DNA from: Myxococcales bacterium
Lineage (GTDB): Bacteria; Myxococcota_A; Polyangia; Palsa-1104
Reading direction: 5' to 3'
DNA: 6,845 nt
Assembly: GCA_023248835.1 (NCBI GenBank)
Contig: JAHFDU010000219.1
Coordinates: forward strand, 1 to 6,845
The position numbers and the translations under genes were made by a program. Under the pieces are notes generated by a model. The model was not told the origin of the DNA, ran no database searches, and worked only from the letters and a program-made list of their open reading frames with translations. Shown here piece by piece: positions 1 to 5,371 of the stretch. Position 1 is the first letter of the stretch. Each line of letters opens with the position of its first letter.

Positions 1-88
1 CAACAGTTTCGGATCGAAAATACAAATCCATATCCGAAAGTGACTCCAGATCGGCGGCGACCGCTACAAACAATTTCGAGTTGAACAC
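1..88 (-). CDS. Possible N-terminal fragment of an unrecognised protein, running off the left edge
   Basis: The minus strand is open from about position 226 to position 1, and the part from about 115 down to 1 reads like ordinary protein (for example AVAADLESLSDMDLYF). I do not recognise the family. The other two minus-strand frames here contain stops. The first conventional start in frame is a GTG at 88-86, which I used; it has no clear ribosome binding site. The open frame continues upstream through the tandem repeat at 119-174 without any ATG, GTG or TTG, so the native start may lie elsewhere or have been altered by the repeat. The gene would follow the mepA-like gene in the same direction. 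A plus-strand frame is also open here, so coding is only suggested. Confidence 0.3.
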   Translation of the reverse strand, partial: MFNSKLFVAVAADLESLSDMDLYFRSETV

Positions 89-118
89 TTCAAAGGCCAG
101 TAAATGGGCGTCAATTCC

Positions 119-174
119 GCTGTGAGCTGTTGGCTGTGAGCTGTTGGCTGTGAGCGGTTGGCTGTGAGCTGTTG
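119..174. repeat. Heptanucleotide tandem array, 8 units
   Basis: Eight 7-bp units in a row alternate GCTGTGA and GCTGTTG, with one variant GCGGTTG at 154-160. The array can also be read as four 14-bp units. It begins 9 nt beyond the stop codon of the mepA-like gene and ends just before the open frame at the left edge. The unit is related to GCTATCA in the array at 5378-5405. It has no spacers, so it is not a CRISPR. Confidence 0.9.
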
Positions 175-182
175 GCTCTCTT

Positions 183-1067
183 TCACAGCCATACTCGGGC
201 GCAAGGCAGTGCTGCGATGACTGCGGTCAACCGATCAACGACCTCATCGAGCGCCCGTTCGGCGCTGCGCGGCAGCATGTATTTGTAGTGTTTCTTCAGC
301 CACCACAGCGGGCCCCGATCAACACAACCCAAAGCGCGATCACCGGGCGCGCAAAAAATTCGCACGTGCAAGTGATCGTCATGCGGTAGCGAATCTCTCG
401 GCTGCCGCATCAGCTCGCGCGCGCGGTCGATGAGGTCGGCGGACTCTCCCTGGGATTGCGCGTAGGCGAGCAGACGATCGCGCAGACGGTTGTGAATAAA
501 CAAATACTGGATTTCGATCGAGGGCTCTTCTAGCAGCGCTCGTACCAGTGCCCAGTTGCGTCGCAGGTCAAACCAACGCGGCGAAAAATCGCTAAAGCTC
601 GCTCCATGTTGTGATGGCGAAGGTGCTTTTGCCTGCCCCTCCGCGATCAAGTAGCGTGGCATCGCACTGACCGGCGCCACCGCGCGGCCATGTTCATCGA
701 CCGCGTAATAAATGAGGTCGGCGTCGCGGCCATTTTCGTGCGAATGGTGGAAGATGCTGCGACCGCCTCCCCGCGACGACAGATCGCCGATGCCAAGCAG
801 CGCACCCGGATATTCGCGGCGAACCCGCGCGGCGGCGTGACGCAGTGCTTTTATCAGCTCATCGGTGGCGTAATTGTTTTTTCGCTCTTGCCACAGCGGC
901 GGACAGAGGTAGCCCTCGCCCTTCTGAGGCAAGCGGGCGCCATGCCGCAGGCGACCGTGGTTATAACTGCCGAGGCTGACACTGGTGCCGTCTGTAAAAA
1001 GACCGACCGCAGCGCAACTCGGTAGCGCGGCGAGTAGGGCTATCCACAACAAAGTCCTTCCAATCAC
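183..1067 (-). CDS. MepA-like (peptidase M74) murein endopeptidase, predicted lipoprotein
   Basis: This 294-residue protein resembles the penicillin-insensitive murein endopeptidase family (MepA, LAS metallopeptidases), which cleaves D-Ala-meso-DAP crosslinks in peptidoglycan. The motif SHxxGxDxD lies at residues 109-117, with His110 and Asp117 as expected zinc ligands. The motif DDHLHVRIFC, with His232 and His234, supplies the second half of the site. The GTG start at 1067 gives a short hydrophobic leader ending in a lipobox-like LPSC (Cys18), so the enzyme is probably anchored in the outer or inner membrane facing the periplasm. The frame stays open upstream to 1502, but that extension lies antisense-free inside the preceding gene and reads as low-complexity shadow. 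It follows the FHA-GGDEF gene by 46 nt on the same strand. The family call is firm; the exact bond cleaved is inferred. Confidence 0.85.
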   Translation of the reverse strand: MIGRTLLWIALLAALPSCAAVGLFTDGTSVSLGSYNHGRLRHGARLPQKGEGYLCPPLWQERKNNYATDELIKALRHAAARVRREYPGALLGIGDLSSRGGGRSIFHHSHENGRDADLIYYAVDEHGRAVAPVSAMPRYLIAEGQAKAPSPSQHGASFSDFSPRWFDLRRNWALVRALLEEPSIEIQYLFIHNRLRDRLLAYAQSQGESADLIDRARELMRQPRDSLPHDDHLHVRIFCAPGDRALGCVDRGPLWWLKKHYKYMLPRSAERALDEVVDRLTAVIAALPCARVWL

Positions 1068-1113
1068 TTTAGTTTCACGCCCACGAAAGCGACAGGCCCC
1101 TAGCCAACGAACG

Positions 1114-1980
1114 CTATCCGCCGCGCGTCTGGGCAAGCGCCGTTTCCGCGCGCGCGACAAAAGCGTTTTCGGATTCGTCGGGCTGGCCGCCAAGAAACAG
1201 GGCCGCACCCACCGCACACTGCAGTCGTGGCGTCGATCCAGAGAAGGCGAAAGCTTCCATCTCTTGCCGCACCCGCTCGCCAAAAGACTCGACATGCTGG
1301 CGCGGCAAATTGCGCACCAACAATGCAAAGGTGTCGCTTTCAAGACGAGCCACCACGTCTTCCGTGCGCAGCGTCTTGATGGTAGCTTGCACCAATCGCT
1401 TGAGCTCGACGTCGCTGCCGGCGCCAAGTTCGCTGCGAAACGCGGTGTAGTTTTCGAGCTGGTACAGAAACAGCGCCAGCGCCTGCTTATGCCGAGAAGC
1501 AAAACGCAACTCCTGCTTGAGGCGCTCGAAAAAATAGCGGCGATTGAACGCCATCGTGCCCGGATCGCGTAGCGCGGCCATCAGCAATTGCCGCTGCGCC
1601 TTTTCTTCGATGCCGTCGTACAGAACGTGTTTAAGCACTGTGGATTGTCCAACGCGGATTTTGGCGCCATCACGCAGCGTGCTCTTGGTGACGCGCTTGT
1701 CGTCCACATAGATGCCGTTGGCACTGCCCAAGTCGACGATGCTGGCAACTCCGTCTTGAGTGACCACGCGGGCGTGCTGGCGCGAAACTCCCTCGTCGTC
1801 CGGAATGCAAATGGTGGCGTCTGGCGTACGCCCGATCAGCAGCTCGCCCTCGACTGGAAAAATCTCGCCAAGACGAGCACCTGCAATGACGATCAAACAG
1901 GGCCGCTTCTCGCCGATTTCGAGCGCTGCCATGTTGGCAAAGCGGTGGGTATTTACATCGTCGCCAAAATGATCAGCCAC
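1114..1980 (-). CDS. FHA domain protein with degenerate GGDEF domain
   Basis: This is a 288-residue predicted cytoplasmic signalling protein. An FHA phosphothreonine-binding domain covers about residues 28-118, with the conserved GR (50-51), SRQH (66-69) and SANG (86-89) positions. A GGDEF-fold domain follows from about 139 to 285. Its signature is ESDTF (214-218) instead of GGDEF. The first metal-binding Asp region reads YQLEN rather than DxD, so diguanylate cyclase activity is very unlikely. An RxxD (205-208) sits exactly five residues before the signature, the spacing of the c-di-GMP inhibitory site. The protein may therefore bind c-di-GMP or act as a dimerisation module, reading a Ser/Thr kinase phosphorylation through FHA. 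The start chosen is GTG at 1980; an ATG at 1932 (residue 17) is a real alternative, and neither has a good ribosome binding site. It lies 24 nt after the yhhQ-like gene. Confidence 0.85.
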   Translation of the reverse strand: MADHFGDDVNTHRFANMAALEIGEKRPCLIVIAGARLGEIFPVEGELLIGRTPDATICIPDDEGVSRQHARVVTQDGVASIVDLGSANGIYVDDKRVTKSTLRDGAKIRVGQSTVLKHVLYDGIEEKAQRQLLMAALRDPGTMAFNRRYFFERLKQELRFASRHKQALALFLYQLENYTAFRSELGAGSDVELKRLVQATIKTLRTEDVVARLESDTFALLVRNLPRQHVESFGERVRQEMEAFAFSGSTPRLQCAVGAALFLGGQPDESENAFVARAETALAQTRGG

Positions 1981-2004
1981 ACCGTTATTTTATCACAGAC
2001 GCTT

Positions 2005-2718
2005 CTATTCTTTGAGTGAAAATGGGGTAAATGAAGTGTTGCTGTCGTAAAAATCCTCGTGTTCGGCGCGTTTGAGCGCTTTGACCACCAGGTAGGTAAG
2101 CGGCGTGAGCAAAGCTTCGACCGCAATCTTGAAAATGCAGTTAAAGGCTGCTGCTTTGAACACCGAGACGCCGGTCCACAATCCAGCAAAAGCGAGCGGA
2201 TAGAAAATCAGGCTGTCGACCGACTGGCCGACCAGCGTCGATCCAATCGTGCGTGTCCACAGCCATCTTCCTTGGGTGAGAATTTTCATTTTGGCGAGGA
2301 CAAACGAATTGGAAAAATCGCCCACCCAAAAAGCGAGGATCGAGGCCAGCACAATGCGTGGGCTGTTGTCGAAGCAGCGCACCAGTGCCGGCTGCAAATT
2401 TACCGCGTAGCTGTCGTCGGTGTTGACCGGCATCGAGAGCACCACCTTGCTCATGATGGCGGCAAAGATCAGCGCACCGAAGCCAGCCCAAATCACCCGG
2501 CGACTCTTGGCGTAGCCATAGACCTCGGTGAGGATGTCGCCAAAAATATAGCTCACCGGAAAAAACAGATTGCCGGCGCCGAACACCAACGGAAAGTGCC
2601 ATAATTGAACGCGGCAGGTTTTGCCTGGGCCGATGAGGTTCGAACAGAGCAGCACCGCGACAAAACCACCGGTGATGAGGTCAAGATACTTGTAGTGTTT
2701 GCGCTCGCCACCCATCAT
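2005..2718 (-). CDS. yhhQ: Queuosine precursor transporter, YhhQ/VUT family
   Basis: This 237-residue integral inner-membrane protein belongs to the VUT/YhhQ (DUF165, PF02592) family, which imports queuosine precursors such as preQ0 or preQ1 for tRNA modification. Family signatures are present: KYLDLITGGFVAVLL near the N-terminus, GDILTEVYGYAKSRRVIW at 60-77, GDFSNSFVLAKMK at 133-145, and TIGSTLVGQSVDSLIF at 157-172. Several hydrophobic segments are spread along the chain, as expected for about six membrane spans, and the length is typical. Two adjacent ATG codons (2718 and 2715) are possible starts. They lie at the edge of a repeat-like element whose AGGATGAG sequence could serve as a ribosome binding site. 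It is the first gene of the leftward series. No queuosine biosynthesis gene or preQ1 riboswitch was recognised in the window. Confidence 0.9.
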   Translation of the reverse strand: MMGGERKHYKYLDLITGGFVAVLLCSNLIGPGKTCRVQLWHFPLVFGAGNLFFPVSYIFGDILTEVYGYAKSRRVIWAGFGALIFAAIMSKVVLSMPVNTDDSYAVNLQPALVRCFDNSPRIVLASILAFWVGDFSNSFVLAKMKILTQGRWLWTRTIGSTLVGQSVDSLIFYPLAFAGLWTGVSVFKAAAFNCIFKIAVEALLTPLTYLVVKALKRAEHEDFYDSNTSFTPFSLKE

Positions 2719-2767
2719 CCGCTCATCCTGCCGCCTGTCATCCGCTCCTCGTGAGCCTGCCGAAGCA
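2715..2767 (-). repeat. Dispersed-repeat-like element at the yhhQ start
   Basis: The minus strand of 2742-2767 reads TGCTTCGGCAGGCTCACGAG followed by GAGCGG. This closely resembles a short intergenic repeat found in many bacterial genomes (TGCTTCGACAGGCTCAGCAT followed by GAGCGG, from memory). A second partial unit, CAGGATGAGCGGATGA, follows immediately. The decamer TCATCCGCTC (plus strand) occurs twice, at 2715 and 2738. The second partial unit supplies the start region of the yhhQ-like gene. Confidence 0.45.
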
Positions 2768-2786
2768 TCACCGAGCAGCGGACTCG

Positions 2787-2837
2787 TTTTCCGATGCCAT
2801 GTGCTTCATACCAGTGTACTTCGGCGCGAGCCACTTT
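2787..2837 (-). pseudogene. Remnant of a small conserved hypothetical gene
   Basis: On the minus strand this stretch encodes KVARAEVHWYEAHGIGK. The core EVHWYEAHGIGK matches, from memory, the C-terminal part of small conserved hypothetical proteins, in which it continues as KEFKIK or similar. Here the match breaks off after GIGK, and the frame enters the repeat-like element at 2742-2767. Upstream, the frame reads through the GTGGGC repeat (as PTPTPT) to a weak TTG near 3014 and has no recognisable start. The frame ends in a TGA that overlaps the ATG of the yhhQ-like gene. An intact 99-residue protein in this frame cannot be excluded, but its ends look like non-coding repeat sequence. Confidence 0.35.
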
Positions 2838-2853
2838 TCCATGAGGGATCCGC

Positions 2854-2886
2854 CTGACGGTCCGTCGGTCCCGGTCCGTCAGTTTT
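2854..2886 (+). terminator. Possible intrinsic terminator
   Basis: The arms CTGACGGTCC (2854-2863) and GGTCCGTCAG (2873-2882) pair over ten positions with one T-T mismatch and a 9-nt loop. They are directly followed by TTTT (2883-2886). No plus-strand gene precedes it, so its target is unclear. It could instead block antisense read-through into the lipoprotein gene. Confidence 0.35.
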
Positions 2887-2889
2887 ATC

Positions 2890-2907
2890 GTGGGCGTGGG
2901 CGTGGGC
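2890..2907. repeat. GTGGGC hexamer, three tandem copies
   Basis: Three perfect 6-bp units, GTGGGC, lie between the two hairpins of the intergenic region. They are read as a PTPTPT run on the minus strand. No function is suggested by the sequence. Confidence 0.8.
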
Positions 2908-2932
2908 GAATCAGCGACGGAAAGCAGCCATG

Positions 2933-2962
2933 CACCGGGGGAAAATGCCACGCCGGTGTTTT
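2933..2962 (+). terminator. Possible second intrinsic terminator
   Basis: The arms CACCGG (2933-2938) and CCGGTG (2953-2958) are perfect complements with a 14-nt loop, followed by TTTT (2959-2962). The loop is long and the stem short, so this is weaker than the hairpin 70 bp earlier. It has the same plus-strand orientation. Confidence 0.25.
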
Positions 2963-3051
2963 GCCGATGTGGCGCGTGTTCCGATTTCTCCAATAGTAGA
3001 GAGTGCTCGAACAAATTCTCGACCGCCTGTGAACTGAGCTATTGTAGACGA

Positions 3052-4500
3052 ATGCGATACCTAGCGTTCACCGCCGTTGTGCTCCACACCGCGGCTTGTA
3101 CTGTAACTTCTTCCGGTATAAGCAGTGACGCGAGCACGCCTGACGATGCGGCGCTCGATGTCGCAACAGATGACATGGCGGCAACAGATGACATGGCGGC
3201 AACAGATGACATGGCGGCAAGCGATGCACCAACCGACAGTTCCGCCATCGACGCCGGCCCTCAGGTCACCCTCTTTGTAAACACGGTCACATTCTCCGGC
3301 GGCGCTGGCAGCGTCGCCTCGAGCGATGGTCAAATCAACTGCGGAGCCACCTGCGGGCCGATTCGCTATGCGATGAGCGCCAACACACTCACGCTTACCG
3401 CCAACGCTACTTCAGGGTCCTTTGTCGGCTGGCGCGGCGCCTGTAAGGGCATCCAGCCGACCTGCCAAATCTCCCTTGCCGCCGATCGGACGGTCACCGC
3501 CACTTTTGGTCGCCCGCAGTTCGCATTTCTCACCTCGACCACCTACGCGCCAGGCAGCTTGGGCGGTCTTGCCGGCGCGGACGCGGCGTGTCAGGCGCGT
3601 GCGCAAACGGCGGGTCTGCCCGGCAGCTATGCCGCTTGGATCTCTACGACCGGTGTGAATGCCAAAGATCGGGTCGGCGCAGGTGGCTGGGTGCGCACCG
3701 ACGGACGGCTTTTCGCTTCCAGCTTGGCAAAACTGATAGGAATGACCAAGGAAGTGTTTTATCCGCTTCGTCTTGATGAATTCGGCACCGATGTCGGGAG
3801 CAGCCAAGCGCCGCTCGTGGCCACCTCCACCACTACCACCGGAGTATCGTTTGGTCATACCAATTGCGACAACTGGACCAACACCACCGGCAACGTTTAC
3901 GTAGGTAGGGCTTCAAGTGCGCTCACCTGGTCTTATGCGCAAATGCAGGGGGGCGGTTGCAATACCCCAATGCCGCTGTACTGCTTTCGTATCGATCTCT
4001 CTGCTGATCTGCCACTGACGCCAGTGGTGACCGGTCGAAAGGTATTCGGATCCACAAATGCTTGGGACCCTTCCACCGGCTTAGCGGCGGCGGATGCGCA
4101 GTGCCAAGCCGACGCAAATGCAGCGGGGCTGGCCAACCCAGCCAATTTTCGAGCGCTTCTGTCTACAAACACGGTCTCCGCGCTTTCTCGCTTTGACATC
4201 GGTGCGGCCACGCTGCCTTGGGTACGAACCGATGGCGTTCAGTTTGTCGAAAAGGCCGCGGACCTTGCAACCGACTTGCTGTGTGAAGTCAGTACCTACG
4301 CCGATGCGTCCTATCACAGCAACCAGGCCTGGGCAGGCAGCAACAGTCCTGGTTCGGTCGGTACAAACGCAACCACCTGCAACGACTGGTCGAGCAAGAT
4401 TGCACCAGCTACTGGTGTCGTCCACAACTCAGAATTTTGGCATAAATACTCTTCCGATTATTGCAATCAGAACGGCTGGCTGATGTGCTTCGAACAGTAG
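3052..4500 (+). CDS. Secreted lipoprotein with InlB-repeat-like domain and two DUF1554-like domains
   Basis: This is a 482-residue predicted surface or periplasmic lipoprotein. The ATG at 3052 begins a signal peptide ending at a lipobox-like TAAC, with Cys16 as the lipidation site. Residues 23-70 form an Asp/Ala/Ser/Thr-rich linker containing three ATDDMA repeats. Residues about 71-152 resemble the divergent InlB B-repeat fold: two Cys around INCGATCG, then FVGWRGAC and a closing VTATF. Two related domains of the DUF1554 (PF07588) type follow at about 156-314 and 328-482. Landmarks are GADAAC (175) and AADAQC (346), WVRTDG in both, NCDNW (271) and TCNDW (442), and closing LYCF and LMCF. DUF1554 occurs in Leptospira and other lipoproteins and has no settled function that I know. 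The frame is open upstream to 2890, but that extension lacks a signal and covers repeat sequence. Adhesion or ligand binding is only a guess. Confidence 0.85.
   Translation: MRYLAFTAVVLHTAACTVTSSGISSDASTPDDAALDVATDDMAATDDMAATDDMAASDAPTDSSAIDAGPQVTLFVNTVTFSGGAGSVASSDGQINCGATCGPIRYAMSANTLTLTANATSGSFVGWRGACKGIQPTCQISLAADRTVTATFGRPQFAFLTSTTYAPGSLGGLAGADAACQARAQTAGLPGSYAAWISTTGVNAKDRVGAGGWVRTDGRLFASSLAKLIGMTKEVFYPLRLDEFGTDVGSSQAPLVATSTTTTGVSFGHTNCDNWTNTTGNVYVGRASSALTWSYAQMQGGGCNTPMPLYCFRIDLSADLPLTPVVTGRKVFGSTNAWDPSTGLAAADAQCQADANAAGLANPANFRALLSTNTVSALSRFDIGAATLPWVRTDGVQFVEKAADLATDLLCEVSTYADASYHSNQAWAGSNSPGSVGTNATTCNDWSSKIAPATGVVHNSEFWHKYSSDYCNQNGWLMCFEQ
3163..3216 (+). repeat. In-frame 18-bp tandem repeat, three perfect copies
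   Basis: Three identical 18-bp units (GCAACAGATGACATGGCG) encode ATDDMA three times in the linker of the lipoprotein. A degenerate fourth unit begins at 3217 (ASDAPT). The unit length is a multiple of three, so gain or loss of copies would change linker length without shifting the frame. Confidence 0.95.
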
Positions 4501-4537
4501 GGTGGGATCAAATAGTTCTCTCTTCGACTCACAACGA

Positions 4538-4556
4538 GCGCAAGATCGTGCGTTTT
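4538..4556 (+). terminator. Weak hairpin after the lipoprotein gene
   Basis: GCGCA (4538-4542) and TGCGT (4549-4553) pair with one G-T wobble around a 6-nt loop, followed by TTT. It lies 38 nt after the lipoprotein stop, a sensible place for a terminator, but the stem is only five pairs. Confidence 0.25.
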
Positions 4557-4664
4557 GGCGACACGCACCAGTAGGTGTAGGACGTACCGTCGCAAGCGCT
4601 GCACACTTATGAAAAATATGCATAGCCTGTAACTGTAGCGATCACGCCAATCAAGGACTTCAGC

Positions 4665-4680
4665 TGGCGCCGGGTTTGCA
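4665..4680 (+). promoter_or_regulatory. Candidate sigma-54 (-24/-12) promoter upstream of pilX
   Basis: TGGCGC, a 5-nt spacer and TTGCA give the strict GG-N10-GC spacing of RpoN promoters and agree closely with the consensus TGGCAC-N5-TTGCW. Transcription would begin near 4690, only a few bases before the ATG at 4697, so the leader would be almost absent. That is the main objection. In Myxococcus, pilus genes such as pilA are known to use sigma-54. A chance match is possible. Confidence 0.35.
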
Positions 4681-4696
4681 TTTCATCGCGGTACCA

Positions 4697-5371
4697 ATGC
4701 GAAGGGGAGTTACACGGAGAAGGAATCGCGGCTTTTCGCTGATCATCGTTTTTCTGCTAATCACAGTGATGGTTGGTGTTGCTGCCGGCGTTGCGATGAC
4801 CACGCAAGAAGATCTCTCAGTCGCTGGTCACGATCGCGAAGCGATGATGGCATTTTATGCCGCCGAGTACGCGGTGGCGCAGGGTAAGTCGTTTCTGTCG
4901 ACGGCCAACAACGCGTGGGATTTTACCAACAGTCCGACCACAGGCTGGACACCATTTTTGCAGCAGCCGGGTCTTGTCCAGCAGTGCGTGCCCGCCAATG
5001 GCTCGAAGCCCGGCACCGTAGCCAAAGCGACCAATCAGGCGGTGCCCTATTTCAATACGCCAAGTGGCGGGCAAGTGACTTGGCAGTTCTGCATTCACAA
5101 CAACTTCGATGACCCCGCTTACAAGACCGGCACAGGCGATTCTTCGGATGCCTCCGACGTGGTGCATTTCCTGGTGGTGGAGGGGTACGGCTTCGCGCCC
5201 AACGGCGCGAAGGCCAGCATCACCGCGACCGTCGGGCCGCCACCTACCGCCAATAATCAGATGGGCAGCTGCTACGCGCAAGAGGGCGGTTGCGGCACCC
5301 ACACTGGCAACACCGGTCTTCCCGAAACCGGAATTCCGATCAACACCGCGCAACAAAAGAGTTGGCAATGA
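4697..5371 (+). CDS. pilX: PilX-like minor type IV pilin
   Basis: This 224-residue prepilin-like protein is expected in the inner membrane and then in the pilus priming/tip complex. A basic leader (RRRNRG) ends at Gly12, the likely prepilin peptidase site, followed by FSLIIVFLLITVMVGVAAG as the membrane helix. Position +5 is Ile17 rather than the Glu of major pilins, as is usual for PilX. The segment TTQEDLSVAGHDREAMMAFY followed by AAE matches the PilX N-terminal domain pattern of a Glu, a Gly-rich turn and AF-AAE. The C-terminal part is Cys-containing and not recognised in detail. A TTG at 4676 would add seven residues, but it overlaps the candidate -12 element, so the ATG at 4697 is preferred; neither has a strong ribosome binding site. 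Its TGA overlaps the ATG of the cytochrome gene. FimU-, PilV- and PilW-like genes are absent from the window upstream. Confidence 0.8.
   Translation: MRRGVTRRRNRGFSLIIVFLLITVMVGVAAGVAMTTQEDLSVAGHDREAMMAFYAAEYAVAQGKSFLSTANNAWDFTNSPTTGWTPFLQQPGLVQQCVPANGSKPGTVAKATNQAVPYFNTPSGGQVTWQFCIHNNFDDPAYKTGTGDSSDASDVVHFLVVEGYGFAPNGAKASITATVGPPPTANNQMGSCYAQEGGCGTHTGNTGLPETGIPINTAQQKSWQ

Larger units (their letters stand above)
2719..3051. other. Divergent intergenic region between yhhQ and the lipoprotein gene
   Basis: No intact gene is recognised here. The region contains the dispersed-repeat-like element, the EVHWYEAHGIGK fragment, two plus-strand hairpins with T-runs, and a GTGGGC repeat. The promoters of both the leftward and rightward genes should lie in it. 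I see no convincing paired -35/-10 set. A TATTGT at 3040-3045 would place transcription almost at the ATG of the lipoprotein gene. Confidence 0.7.

Noticed and set aside
119..174. CRISPR array
   Set aside because: The units are 7 bp and directly adjacent, with no spacers and no cas genes.
1068..1502. Upstream extension of the MepA-like frame to 1502
   Set aside because: It overlaps the well-supported FHA-GGDEF gene on the same strand, has no domain, and the signal peptide with lipobox begins at the GTG at 1067.
985..1572. Plus-strand open frame of 195 codons
   Set aside because: It is antisense to the FHA-GGDEF and MepA-like genes, and its composition is that of a shadow frame.
1981..2004. 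AT-rich gap before the FHA-GGDEF gene as a separate promoter
   Set aside because: Only 24 nt separate the two genes, and I could not pair a -10-like GATAAAAT with a convincing -35.
2059..2604. Plus-strand open frame of 181 codons
   Set aside because: It is antisense to the yhhQ-like gene, which has clear family signatures.
2890..3051. Longer start for the lipoprotein gene
   Set aside because: The added 54 codons cover the GTGGGC repeat and a hairpin, and they would bury the signal peptide that begins at 3052.
5290..5367. Longer start for the cytochrome gene
   Set aside because: It would overlap the end of pilX and place 26 charged residues before the signal peptide. The ATG at 5368 has the ATGA overlap seen again at 5802.
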